Origin: Sphingobacteriales bacterium | GTDB lineage: Bacteria; Bacteroidota; Bacteroidia; Chitinophagales; Chitinophagaceae | Assembly: GCA_012270485.1 (NCBI GenBank) | Contig: JAAXIF010000083.1 | Coordinates: 1 to 58,808 of the forward strand | DNA length: 58,808 nt | Reading direction: 5' to 3' | Part shown: positions 23,575 to 32,190 of the stretch, piece after piece | How the letters are laid out: every line of letters starts with the position of its first letter | Numbering within the stretch: position 1 is the first letter of the stretch | The notes under the pieces: model-generated | The model's database searches: none | What the model was told of the DNA's origin: nothing | What the model saw: only the letters and a program-made list of their open reading frames with translations | Made by a program: the position numbers and the translations under genes

Positions 23575-25818
23575 GTGTTTGAAGGACACCCCACCCATTG
23601 TAAACATTGCATCATTTTTTTGCTGATTCTGATCAGTGTCTCCCAATTATTCGCAGCAGATGATTCCGTCCGCGTTCAATTGAAATGGTGGCATCAATTT
23701 CAGTTTGCGGGATATTATGCAGCAGAAAAAAAAGGATATTATCAGGAACAGGGAATCAAAGTAAAGCTGATGCCGGGAGATCCCATGCATGCACCCGTAC
23801 CTCAGGTTTTGAATAATGAAGCAGATTTTGGTATTACGGGTTCTGATCTGGTAGTAGAGTATGCCAATGGAAAACCGCTGGTAGCTTTGGGTGCTATCTT
23901 TCAACATTCTCCTTATACTATCTTATCGCTCAAAAATAAAAATATCTATGTTCCTTCCGATCTGATTGGTAAGCGTTTGATGGCATCGCCGGATCAAGGT
24001 TGGACAGAATTGAAAGCAGTATTTCTTCGCGAGGGAATAGCGCCTGATTCATTGAAAATATTATCCCATAGTTGGAGAAATACAGATCTGATAGAGGATA
24101 AAGCAGATGCGATCACTGCTTATATTTCAGTAGAAGTCAATCAGCTTCGAAAAATGGGGGTAGACCCCTCTTATATACTCCCGATCAATTATGGAATTGA
24201 TTTTTATGGGGATGTTTTATTTACCCAAAAGAAGCTGGCAGAATCAGAGCCACTATTGGTTCAGAAATTTACTACAGCAAGTTTTAAAGGCTGGGCGTAC
24301 GCGATGAGTCATACCAGTGAGATGGCAGATTATATTCTCAGTTTACCGGGTGTAAAAGAGCGAGGTGTTACCAAAGATGATTTATTAGTAGAGGCAGAAG
24401 CCATGCGTAAATTGATATTACCGGATCTTGTTGAGATCGGTCATATGAATGAAGGTCGATGGAGACATATCATAGAAATTCATAGTCGGCTTGGCTTAAT
24501 TCGAGATATACCAGATCTCACCGGGTTTTTATATGACGGCACGCAGAAAGTAAGTTCTAAGTTTTTCAAAAATGCAGTTTATATATCCATCATCGTTCTT
24601 TCTTTACTACTGATATCTGTATTGTATGGATTTTCGCTTCGTAAAGCGGTTAAAAAAAGAACAGAAGAATTGGAAGCGGAAATTATTGAAAGAGCCCATG
24701 CGCAACAATTACTCCGTATTAGCGAACAAAGACTGGAAATGGCTACTGTAGCAGCCGGTTTGGGTATATGGGATTGGGATATTACAAATAATGAAGTATA
24801 CTTCAATGATCAATGGAAAATGATGTTGGGGTATGAACCCGATGAACTAGCGAATAGTTTTTCCACTTTTGAACAGCTACTACACCCCAATGAAAAAGCG
24901 GGTCTCATGCAATTGCTGAATGATCATTTGGAAGGGAAAAGTGAAATATATCAAGCAATGATCCGTATGCGTACAAAGGATCGGAGGTGGAAGTGGGTAC
25001 TCACCATGAGTAAAGCCAGTAAGCGCGATGAAACCGGCAGGGCTATTCGATTATCAGGAATTCATTTAGACATTGATAATATCAAACAAAAAGAAATCGA
25101 GTTGAGGCAATTATCGCAAGAGTTGATGCATAGCAATCGAGAGTTACAGCAATTCGCCTATATCACTTCTCATAATTTACGTGCTCCTGTTGCGAATCTG
25201 ATCAGTTTACTGAGTCTGTTTGATAAAGAACATTTATCAGAACGCAACCATGTTTTTCTCGAAAAAATGGAAATGAGTGTTGAAAGATTACATGCCACAT
25301 TGAATGATCTCAATGAAATTCTATCGTCGCGGGCGAATATGGCAGAAAAAGATCAGGTTTTGTATTTTGATCAGGAGCTAAAAAAAGTATTGGAGTTAAT
25401 TTCAGAGGAAATACGTATAAAAGAAGCAGTGATTCATGCTGACTTCTCAAGAGCCCCTTCCATTTTATTTTCCAGAAAAGTATTACATAGTATTTTATTA
25501 AATTTATTAACCAATGCCATCAAGTATCGAAAACCAGATCAGGCCCCTGAAATTACAGTCAGCACTGAAGAAGATGGAGAATTTGTGATCCTGTATGTGA
25601 AAGACAATGGCATGGGTATTGATTTAGAAAAATATGGCAACAAAATATTTGGCTTATATCAGCGTTTTCATGACAATAAAGACGGAAAAGGCTTGGGATT
25701 GTATATTATTAAGAACCAAATAGAAGCGTTGGAAGGAAAAATAGCCGTAGAAAGTATTGTGAATAAGGGTAGCATGTTTCATGTGTTCCTGAAAAAAAAA
25801 AAATTATCCTATGAGTAA
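23575..25818 (+). CDS. sensor histidine kinase with N-terminal NMT1/THI5-like substrate-binding domain
   Basis: A 747-residue hybrid. After a signal sequence (start GTG at 23575) comes a periplasmic-binding domain of the NMT1/THI5/SsuA type (about 28-305: VQLKWWHQFQFAGYYAAEKKGYY in part, ADFGITGSDLVV). A membrane span lies near 332-352, then a coiled coil, a PAS domain (about 380-500), a HisKA-type helix with the phospho-His in YITSHNLRAPV, and an HATPase domain (LLTNAIKYR, DNGMGID, GKGLGLYI). Such binding domains usually hold pyrimidine or sulfonate ligands in ABC transporters; here the domain is the sensor. A response regulator overlaps its 3' end. Confidence 0.9.
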   Translation: MFEGHPTHCKHCIIFLLILISVSQLFAADDSVRVQLKWWHQFQFAGYYAAEKKGYYQEQGIKVKLMPGDPMHAPVPQVLNNEADFGITGSDLVVEYANGKPLVALGAIFQHSPYTILSLKNKNIYVPSDLIGKRLMASPDQGWTELKAVFLREGIAPDSLKILSHSWRNTDLIEDKADAITAYISVEVNQLRKMGVDPSYILPINYGIDFYGDVLFTQKKLAESEPLLVQKFTTASFKGWAYAMSHTSEMADYILSLPGVKERGVTKDDLLVEAEAMRKLILPDLVEIGHMNEGRWRHIIEIHSRLGLIRDIPDLTGFLYDGTQKVSSKFFKNAVYISIIVLSLLLISVLYGFSLRKAVKKRTEELEAEIIERAHAQQLLRISEQRLEMATVAAGLGIWDWDITNNEVYFNDQWKMMLGYEPDELANSFSTFEQLLHPNEKAGLMQLLNDHLEGKSEIYQAMIRMRTKDRRWKWVLTMSKASKRDETGRAIRLSGIHLDIDNIKQKEIELRQLSQELMHSNRELQQFAYITSHNLRAPVANLISLLSLFDKEHLSERNHVFLEKMEMSVERLHATLNDLNEILSSRANMAEKDQVLYFDQELKKVLELISEEIRIKEAVIHADFSRAPSILFSRKVLHSILLNLLTNAIKYRKPDQAPEITVSTEEDGEFVILYVKDNGMGIDLEKYGNKIFGLYQRFHDNKDGKGLGLYIIKNQIEALEGKIAVESIVNKGSMFHVFLKKKKLSYE

Positions 25819-26215
25819 ACCTGCTCATCATATTTTGCTGGTTGATGATGATGATGTAACCAATTTTCTGAGTAGGGAAATGTTGAAGATATACTTGCCT
25901 TCTCCCCAAATTGATACGGTTTTGAATGGACAGGAAGCCATTGATTTTTTACATGCAAGAGCGGATCAGCCTGAACTTTTGCCTGATATCATTCTGTTGG
26001 ATATCAATATGCCCGTTATGGATGGATGGGAGTTTTTAGCTGAATTTGAGAAGCTTAAAAGACCGGGTTTTGAAAAAATTCACATTATTATGTTTACATC
26101 TTCTGTATACTACGAGGATATTGATAAAGCCAAGACTTACGCAATTGTAACAGATATATTTTCTAAGCCTTTGGATGAAAGTAAAATCAACGATATTATC
26201 TCGCGTTGTAGTTGA
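25811..26215 (+). CDS. single-domain response regulator (CheY-like)
   Basis: A 134-residue receiver domain with no output domain. Acidic pocket LLVDDDDV, phospho-acceptor Asp in ILLDINMPVMDGW, Thr/Ser in MFTSS and Lys in FSKPLD. It overlaps the preceding kinase gene by eight bases, so it is almost certainly that kinase's partner. With no DNA-binding domain it must act through protein contacts or a phosphorelay. Confidence 0.93.
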   Translation: MSKPAHHILLVDDDDVTNFLSREMLKIYLPSPQIDTVLNGQEAIDFLHARADQPELLPDIILLDINMPVMDGWEFLAEFEKLKRPGFEKIHIIMFTSSVYYEDIDKAKTYAIVTDIFSKPLDESKINDIISRCS

Positions 26216-26452
26216 TCCCTGCAGTTTGTATATACAATTTATAGAATATTAGTATATTTTTCTTTATAAGATATTGATAATTAATATTTTAAAATATTTT
26301 TTGGAATATTGCTTCTTAAAGTTGTGACTAAAATTCCGTGTTTTAAACGGAATAAATCCGTGAAATAATCTCACTACTTCGCCATAGACGAACGTATCTT
26401 GCATATAGTAAATGATTCGAAAGAGTTATTTCGCCGATATCCAAAAAACCAA

Positions 26453-26482
26453 AAAAATGTAATAATCTCTTATTACATTTTT
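26453..26482. terminator. bidirectional terminator-like hairpin
   Basis: Perfect 13-bp stem AAAAATGTAATAA/TTATTACATTTTT with loop TCTC. With A on one side and T on the other it could stop transcription in both directions. Confidence 0.7.
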
Positions 26483-26535
26483 CTTTCGATCCAATCTCCT
26501 TTAGCATATTAATCCTATACCTCGTAGTAAAGACC

Positions 26536-26572
26536 AGAGAGTGGGGCAACCAGTTGCCCCACTCTCTTTTTT
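26536..26572 (+). terminator. strong GC-rich hairpin with T tract
   Basis: Fifteen-base perfectly paired arms (AGAGAGTGGGGCAAC and its complement) separated by CA and followed by TTTTTT. It lies far from any upstream coding end (321 bases after the response regulator stop), so it may end a small RNA rather than an mRNA. Confidence 0.8.
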
Positions 26573-26800
26573 GTTTCAGCGGGTACAAATTTCTTTTCTT
26601 ATTAAAAAAGAAGTATTTTTCTAGTAGCATTAACCGTTTTTTTACAAAGGATGATCCTTCAACCATTGTTTTTGATAAGATCTGATGGGGTGTTTATCAA
26701 AATAATTATGTGTATCAAAACAATAATCTCATTCAATAATCCGTGTATAGAACGAATAGATGTGTATTTTTGAAAATACAGACAACCATTACTTACTGAA

Positions 26801-26806
26801 AAGGAG
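26801..26806 (+). promoter_or_regulatory. unusually strong ribosome binding site
   Basis: AAGGAG lies six bases before the ATG at 26813. Good Shine-Dalgarno matches are scarce elsewhere in this window, so it stands out and fixes this start. Confidence 0.6.
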
Positions 26807-26812
26807 ATATCC

Positions 26813-27439
26813 ATGAGAATTTTGATTGCAGATGATCACAGCTTAATCAGAGAAGGTTTGCGAAAGATTTTGATGGAAGCCATGCCATTGGCTGAAGTAC
26901 AAGATGTGGCTGATTCTGCTGATCTTTTTAAAAAAGCAATCAGTGAAAAATGGGACATTATTATTTCCGATATCAGCATGCCGGGATATTCCGGTATTGA
27001 AATTCTCAAGCAAATCAAAGAACACGCTCCGAATACTCCCGTTTTAATGCTGAGTATGCATACACCTGAGCAATATGCGGTAAGGGCCATCAAAGCAGGA
27101 GCTTCCGGTTATCTCACAAAAGAAAGCGCTCCTTATGAATTGGTAAAAGCAGTACAACAAATTCTAAGTGGTCGTAAATACATTACCAGTGAAGTTGCGG
27201 AAGTACTGGCAGGTTCTTTAGAACAAAAAGACCAGCGAGCTCCCCACGAACAATTATCTGATCGAGAATTCGAAGTATTTAAAATGATTGTTATGGGAAA
27301 AAGTATCTCTGAAATCGGAGAAATACTATCCCTGAATGTGAATACCATCAGTACTTACAGAGCTAGGATCATGGATAAAATGAAACTGCATAACAATGCT
27401 GAATTGGTGAAGTATGCGATTCAAAATAACATCTTGTAA
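26813..27439 (+). CDS. NarL/LuxR-type response regulator
   Basis: A 208-residue two-domain regulator: receiver (1-120) with ILIADDHSLI, phospho-Asp in IIISDISMPGYSG, and Lys in LTKESAP, then a LuxR-type helix-turn-helix (about 142-205, LSDREFEVFKMIVMGKSISEIGE and VNTISTYRARIMDKM). It probably activates or represses genes on phosphorylation. No kinase adjoins it; it is an orphan within a signalling cluster. A strong ribosome site precedes it and a hairpin follows. Confidence 0.95.
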   Translation: MRILIADDHSLIREGLRKILMEAMPLAEVQDVADSADLFKKAISEKWDIIISDISMPGYSGIEILKQIKEHAPNTPVLMLSMHTPEQYAVRAIKAGASGYLTKESAPYELVKAVQQILSGRKYITSEVAEVLAGSLEQKDQRAPHEQLSDREFEVFKMIVMGKSISEIGEILSLNVNTISTYRARIMDKMKLHNNAELVKYAIQNNIL

Positions 27440-27441
27440 CC

Positions 27442-27487
27442 GTGAAATAACAGATTTTGTGTAGTGGAATCACTACATTGATTTCAC
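27442..27487 (+). terminator. hairpin after NarL-type regulator gene
   Basis: TGTAGTG/CACTACA with loop GAAT, enclosed by an outer GTGAAAT/ATTTCAC pair. There is no clear T run, so it may be a 3' stabiliser or weak terminator. CCGTGAAATAA at 27440 also occurs at 26358, upstream of the same gene. Confidence 0.5.
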
Positions 27488-27665
27488 AGTTCATGGTATT
27501 GGAAGAACAGATGTATTGATTGTCCTTTGTATAGTCGAGCTTCCCCCACCAGTAGCCGATTATCTCTTTTTAAATTCCTCTATCCCTATCTAAATCCAAA
27601 ACTGTCGCCTATATAGGTTGACTTTAACTTATTGTCCTGGAAAAACCTTACAGCTTAGGCTGTAT

Positions 27666-27698
27666 GAGCTTTGCAGGTATTTTCCTGCAAAGCTCTTT
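27666..27698 (+). terminator. terminator or attenuator before CheY-like gene
   Basis: A 12-bp perfect stem GAGCTTTGCAGG/CCTGCAAAGCTC with a 6-nt loop is followed by TTT. It ends only 15 bases before the next ATG, so it could attenuate that gene or stop readthrough from upstream. Confidence 0.6.
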
Positions 27699-27712
27699 AA
27701 AACTTTTGAACC

Positions 27713-28132
27713 ATGTCTGTATCTGTTATGGTAGGGAAGATGCTGAAAATATTATTGGTGGATGATTCCGAATTTATTCTGCAACGTGTACAGCATTTAT
27801 TGGCTGGCATGGAACAGATTCAAGAAGTAAGAACAGCCACAAGTGCCGAAGAGGCGAATCAATGGATTGAAGCATATAACCCCACATTAATTTTTCTGGA
27901 TATTAATCTGCCCGGTAAAAACGGTTTGCAGATGTTGAAAGACATCCGTTCTAACAAATCTATTGATCCTATCGTTGTCATACTCACCAATAATACACTA
28001 TCCGGCTATAGAAATGAATGTATGCAGGCAGGAGCTGATTATTTTTTAGATAAAGCCAAAGACTTCGCCAGTATTCCTGATATTATAGTTGAAACAGCTG
28101 AGAAATTTTCTTTCAAAGACAGGTCTAATTAA
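27713..28132 (+). CDS. single-domain response regulator (CheY-like), orphan
   Basis: A 139-residue receiver domain with ILLVDDSEF, phospho-Asp in LIFLDINLPGKNG, Thr in LTNNT and the Lys in LDKAKDF. It has no output domain and no adjacent kinase on its strand. A start at Met6 or Met10 (MLKILLVDD) is also possible, since the first nine residues are not part of the fold. It is convergent with the LytTR regulator gene. Confidence 0.88.
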   Translation: MSVSVMVGKMLKILLVDDSEFILQRVQHLLAGMEQIQEVRTATSAEEANQWIEAYNPTLIFLDINLPGKNGLQMLKDIRSNKSIDPIVVILTNNTLSGYRNECMQAGADYFLDKAKDFASIPDIIVETAEKFSFKDRSN

Positions 28133-28140
28133 GGATTGAA

Positions 28141-28878
28141 TTAAATCCCTAGTACATTTTTCAATTTTACATACCCGGTCTTACTTACCGGTAATCTAAC
28201 GCCAATACTAAGAATGGCAAGATGACTATCTTTTTCATACGGCTCTATTCTACTGATCAGATGTATATTGACCAAGTAAGAGCGATGTATTCTCACAAAA
28301 TTACCGGCATCCATTTTCTGCTCGAAAAATTGCATAGTCTTATTTTTTAGAAAAACACCATCTGCAGTATGGATTTTCACATAATCATCTGCTGCTTCAA
28401 AATATTGTACCTGCTGTGTTGGAATGATTTTGATCTTGCCATTATCCTTCAACACAATTCGATGCTGTTGTTGAGGTGATATGGCTGCGGCATCGATCAA
28501 TTCATGGGTTATATTTTGTTGTGTTCCGCTTTCAGTCTGCTTCCATTTTTCTATTGCTTTTTGAAATCTTTCTTTACTGAATGGCTTCAAGAGATAATCG
28601 ACAGCATGCGTTTCAAATGCTTTGATAGCAAATTCTTCAAATGCCGTTGCGAAAATAATCGCCGGCGGATTTTCAATCAGCTCCAGCATTTCAAAGCCAT
28701 TGATTTTTGGCATTTGAATATCAAGGATTACAAGGTCGGGCTGGTATTGCTGAATGGCTTTTACACCTTCAAATCCATCGCCACATTCCTGTACTACCTG
28801 AAGATCAGTATAGGATTGTAAATATTCTTTTACGATGCCTCTTGCCAAGGGCTCGTCATCAATGATGATTACTTTCAT
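28141..28878 (-). CDS. LytTR family response regulator
   Basis: A 245-residue regulator with a receiver (1-120: IIIDDEPLA, LVILDIQMPKING, LLKPFSKERF) and a LytTR DNA-binding domain (about 140-243: VQYFEAADDYVKIHT, FVRIHRSYLVN). LytTR proteins bind direct repeats upstream of targets, often envelope or quorum genes. It overlaps the kinase gene upstream by 20 bases and forms the last gene of the LiaF-like/DUF4288/LytS/LytTR operon. Confidence 0.95.
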   Translation of the reverse strand: MKVIIIDDEPLARGIVKEYLQSYTDLQVVQECGDGFEGVKAIQQYQPDLVILDIQMPKINGFEMLELIENPPAIIFATAFEEFAIKAFETHAVDYLLKPFSKERFQKAIEKWKQTESGTQQNITHELIDAAAISPQQQHRIVLKDNGKIKIIPTQQVQYFEAADDYVKIHTADGVFLKNKTMQFFEQKMDAGNFVRIHRSYLVNIHLISRIEPYEKDSHLAILSIGVRLPVSKTGYVKLKNVLGI

Positions 28879-29920
28879 GATTCAACTGTGGGATAACAAT
28901 ATGGGTTGAAAATAATTGTTCCTGTCTTTCCGTTTTGATCAGATCCTGACGTGCATACATGAGATATAATCTTCGGGCAATAGAAGCTAGTCCGAAACCG
29001 GTACCATGTGTATGAACAGATGTTAAAGGGTCAAATGGATTTTGGATCAGTATCTCTAATAACTGATCATCTTTTGCAGTAGCAATGATACGGATCAATA
29101 CTTCTTCGGTTGTATCGTACAACCCGAATTTAATAGCATTCTCTACAACAGGTTGTAACAACAGAACCGGTATTAACATGTCTGATGCTTGGTCTTCGAT
29201 CTCTAAAACTGTTTGCAAGCGATGACCGAAACGTACTTTTTCAATATCGAGGTATAATTGTAAATGATGTATTTCTTCACGTAATGTCACCAATTGATGT
29301 TCTTCTTTTTTCAAAGTGCCGCGTAAAAAATCCGATAATTGTTGAATCATATGTCTTGCTTTCTCTGGCTGGGTACCTGCAAGAGCGCTGATCGAGTTCA
29401 AACTATTGAATAAAAAATGCGGTTGTAATTGTTGTCTGAGTTTTAATAATTCAGCATCTTTTGCAATTTTTTCTGCTTCCTCTTTTCTTTGTTCGTTTTC
29501 TTGTTGCTCTTTCAGGGTATACCATAACAAACTGATCATTGACATACAACCAATCATCAAAAAGCCTGTGATATACCTGATATAAAATGATTGTTTGAGT
29601 AAGTTCAGGTACATATCATCTTCCTTGAAAATAAAACGAAGAATTAACCTGCTAATAAAAAGATACATACTGCTCAATACCAGACTCACAATGAGAATAT
29701 ACCAATACCGTTCTTTTCGGGGAAGATAGTATTGCATATTGTTGACAACTAGTAAGCAGAAAGAAGCCAACAAAAAATTGGAAATAAACGCATCGGCTAA
29801 GGCAGACAATAGTTTGATCTGGTATTCATCCAAAACCCATACATGAATGACAGTCCATACTATCCACCAAGAGGTAAAAGCAAGGTAGAAACTTCGCCCT
29901 TTTGTAATGGATGTAACCAT
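28859..29920 (-). CDS. LytS/YehU-type sensor histidine kinase
   Basis: A 353-residue membrane kinase with four N-terminal membrane spans (about 12-30, 38-58, 72-92 and 112-135), a coiled coil and a His_kinase domain with phospho-His in LQPHFLFNSLNSI, then a short HATPase region (LQPVVENAIKFG, GTGFGLASIARRL). There is no extracellular sensor domain, so it probably senses the membrane itself or a partner such as the LiaF-like protein encoded upstream. It overlaps the cognate LytTR gene. Confidence 0.93.
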   Translation of the reverse strand: MVTSITKGRSFYLAFTSWWIVWTVIHVWVLDEYQIKLLSALADAFISNFLLASFCLLVVNNMQYYLPRKERYWYILIVSLVLSSMYLFISRLILRFIFKEDDMYLNLLKQSFYIRYITGFLMIGCMSMISLLWYTLKEQQENEQRKEEAEKIAKDAELLKLRQQLQPHFLFNSLNSISALAGTQPEKARHMIQQLSDFLRGTLKKEEHQLVTLREEIHHLQLYLDIEKVRFGHRLQTVLEIEDQASDMLIPVLLLQPVVENAIKFGLYDTTEEVLIRIIATAKDDQLLEILIQNPFDPLTSVHTHGTGFGLASIARRLYLMYARQDLIKTERQEQLFSTHIVIPQLNHESNHH

Positions 29921-29923
29921 GTG

Positions 29924-30283
29924 TTATCTGGATTGAAGGAATTGATCGGTACAGTTGGCTAACAAATATCCTGCTTTTAACCTGATATTTTTCTGAAATG
30001 CTTCCGGCTCATTTGTTTGGTGTGATTGGGAGAGTATTTCAGCACCATCCATCATGCTGTGCAATTTCAAGAGCTCTGTAACATCTATAAAATACCAATG
30101 AATGGGTAGTCCATCTTCATATTCCAGATGACATTCTTCCTGGCTACCTATTTGCTGTGCTCTGTGAAAAGCATGTAATTCATCTTCAGCCTCTACCAGT
30201 CTGATCTGTTCCTCAAAATGAACTGCAGCATTGGCTGTTTTAGGCTGAAAGCGATACACGAGTTTGGCAAGATACCATTCCAT
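29924..30283 (-). CDS. DUF4288-like protein
   Basis: A 119-residue soluble protein with WYLAKLVYRFQ at the start and EEQIRLVEAEDELHAFHRAQQIG, matching what I recall of DUF4288 proteins (small alpha/beta proteins of unknown function). It is located between the LiaF-like gene and the kinase gene in the same operon, with gaps of 18 and 3 bases, so it may modulate or be an output of that pathway. Assignment to the family is from memory and moderately certain. Confidence 0.7.
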   Translation of the reverse strand: MEWYLAKLVYRFQPKTANAAVHFEEQIRLVEAEDELHAFHRAQQIGSQEECHLEYEDGLPIHWYFIDVTELLKLHSMMDGAEILSQSHQTNEPEAFQKNIRLKAGYLLANCTDQFLQSR

Positions 30284-30301
30284 GATTGAAACAGGTTAGA
30301 T

Positions 30302-31060
30302 TTAAAAACTTTTGATCTCAATACCACCAAATACAGAAGTACCTTTTATGATGAGTATTTTATTGGGATCAAATCTGCTGCCGGGCAATAAATTTCTTTT
30401 GTCTTCAATACCTGCAAACACAGCAACAGATTCAGATCTTACTTCCCAGTTAGGAGGTACCACTATTTTAGTGCCCCCAAATACAATAGTCACTTCTAAA
30501 AAAATGGGGCCATGTATATCTGCCTGTGTAAGATTGATTTGAGAACCTCCCATGAAACATACGATTTCTCCACCTTTGAAGCTTTTTGAGGTGACCATCT
30601 TTTTCACTTCACCAAAAACAGAGGTACAGTCGATGTAATCATCTATTGCCATATTCACTTCCGTATCATAGGGTTTTGTTTCCGTGATGACGGAAGGCAA
30701 ACCCTCTTCCACATCTTGAATATTAATGGTTTTTCTTTTGGGTCTGAATAACAAAATGAGTCCGATGCCTATAATAAGAGCAGGCCAGATATATGGACGA
30801 ATATTCTTGTCTTTCACTACTTCATCAAGCATAAAAAATACACCGATCGACATAAAGATGATCCATGACACACCTTTAAATCTTACTTTGATACCTGAGA
30901 TCAGGCCAATCAAGATCACAATTGCCGACCAGTCATAGAGCCAACCCGGAAATGGTAAGCCTAATCTTTTTAAAAGGATAGCACCACCTACTATGATCAT
31001 AACAATACCGGTAAAAAATCTATCGTTATAGTTTCTGATATCGTAACCATTATTTTTCAT
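30302..31060 (-). CDS. LiaF-like membrane protein (LiaI/LiaF transmembrane region plus C-terminal beta domain)
   Basis: A 252-residue protein with four N-terminal spans in the DUF5668/LiaI-LiaF style (about 14-32, 38-56, 62-80 and 88-106) and a C-terminal beta-helix-like domain rich in VFGG, VFAG and SVFGEV repeats, as in LiaF. LiaF in Firmicutes inhibits the LiaS kinase in response to cell-envelope antibiotics. Here it heads an operon with a LytS-type kinase and LytTR regulator, which suggests an envelope-stress module; that link is inference. Confidence 0.85.
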   Translation of the reverse strand: MKNNGYDIRNYNDRFFTGIVMIIVGGAILLKRLGLPFPGWLYDWSAIVILIGLISGIKVRFKGVSWIIFMSIGVFFMLDEVVKDKNIRPYIWPALIIGIGLILLFRPKRKTINIQDVEEGLPSVITETKPYDTEVNMAIDDYIDCTSVFGEVKKMVTSKSFKGGEIVCFMGGSQINLTQADIHGPIFLEVTIVFGGTKIVVPPNWEVRSESVAVFAGIEDKRNLLPGSRFDPNKILIIKGTSVFGGIEIKSF

Positions 31061-31177
31061 ACCATCAATATTTAGGACGAAACTAATGCTGCTATGATCC
31101 TTTCAAAAGTGGAAATAGGTAATAAGAGGTGAAGGGGCGGTAAGTGGCGGAAAAATGTCGGTAAAAAATAAGGAACA

Positions 31178-32107
31178 TCAACTGGGTTCAGTCGCAATCT
31201 TTGATTGCCATCCAATGAGTATAACACCTACAATTACCAATGCGGTACCCAATATTTGTTCAGGTATGATGGTTTCACCCAGGAAGAAATGCGCTTGTAG
31301 AATGGTTGACACAGGGCCAATACTGGTAATAATCGCCACATTATTGCTGCCTATTTTTTTCATGCCAACACTCATCATAAATGAGGGTAAAACGGTGGCA
31401 ATAATGGCGAGTGCAATTCCATAACCCGCCAATGATGAAGTCATAACCACATTCTGAACAGGATGTGTGAGTAAGAAGTGTGTGAAAATGCCGGCACTGG
31501 CAGCCAGCATGGCATAAGCCGTATATCGGGTGGCGCCAACTGCGTTTACGAGTCTACCAGTACCCACCAAATAAAATGAATAAGTTACAGCACATACAAA
31601 GATCATGAATGATCCATAGAAGAATTGAGGTCCATATTGTGCTGATCTGATCTCACCCCAATAAGCAGTTCCAATACCAATATAGGTCAGCACTAATGCC
31701 AATACTTGTATGCGACTCAACTTTGTTTTGAAGTAAAAAGTATTGATCAGCACTGCAAACGTGGGGTAAAGAAAAAGAATCAATCGCTCTAAACCTGCTG
31801 ATACATATTGTAATCCGATGAAATCAAATAAACTACTCAAGTAATAGCCGAATATTCCCATGGTTAATACCCATAGCCATTGCTTTCGAGTAAGTTGAAC
31901 CACACCCTCTTTTCTATGTGCGATCCATGCGGCACCGATATAAAATGGAAGTGAAAAGAGCATTCGCAAACACAACAAAGTCACCGCATCCACTTTGGTA
32001 TCCTGAAAAGCCAACTTTACAAAAATGGCCTTCGTAGAAAAGAAGATAGCACCGCTGATGGTGATCAGAAAGCCGAGTGTGTTGATTTTGTTTGATGATG
32101 GGTTCAC
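31178..32107 (-). CDS. EamA/DMT-superfamily transporter
   Basis: A 309-residue protein with ten membrane spans in two EamA repeats. The start is a GTG at 32107: the frame has a stop six codons upstream and no ATG until well inside the first span. GPVSTILQAHFFLGETIIPEQILGTALVI at the end is typical of the family. The substrate is unknown. It lies downstream of dapD on the same strand, but a palindrome separates the two. Confidence 0.87.
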   Translation of the reverse strand: MNPSSNKINTLGFLITISGAIFFSTKAIFVKLAFQDTKVDAVTLLCLRMLFSLPFYIGAAWIAHRKEGVVQLTRKQWLWVLTMGIFGYYLSSLFDFIGLQYVSAGLERLILFLYPTFAVLINTFYFKTKLSRIQVLALVLTYIGIGTAYWGEIRSAQYGPQFFYGSFMIFVCAVTYSFYLVGTGRLVNAVGATRYTAYAMLAASAGIFTHFLLTHPVQNVVMTSSLAGYGIALAIIATVLPSFMMSVGMKKIGSNNVAIITSIGPVSTILQAHFFLGETIIPEQILGTALVIVGVILIGWQSKIATEPS

Positions 32108-32113
32108 TTTTTT

Positions 32114-32177
32114 GCAAATGGGTTATAGCATATGGTTGATAGCAAATCTTTACTTCGATACACTATAACCCATTTGC
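32114..32177. repeat. palindrome between dapD and EamA genes
   Basis: Arms GCAAATGGGTTATAG (32114-32128) and CTATAACCCATTTGC (32163-32177) are 15 bases of perfect complement. The left arm continues into loosely 7-nt words (GCATATG, GTTGATA, GCAAAT). It lies 14 bases after the dapD stop and just before the GTG of the transporter gene, so it is probably the dapD terminator. Confidence 0.8.
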
Positions 32178-32190
32178 TATTGGCTAAGGA

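Larger units (their letters stand above)
26216..26812. other. 597-base A+T-rich intergenic region
   Basis: No protein gene is supported. The region contains a very A+T-rich stretch (26220-26310), two strong hairpins listed separately, and the upstream region of the next response regulator. A 107-codon minus-strand frame crosses both hairpins and is judged spurious. An unannotated small RNA ending at one of the hairpins is possible. Confidence 0.5.

Noticed and set aside
26343..26666. 107-codon minus-strand frame
   Set aside because: It covers both strong hairpins in the intergenic region, has no known family and has an odd composition (many Lys, Arg, Leu), so is not a credible gene.
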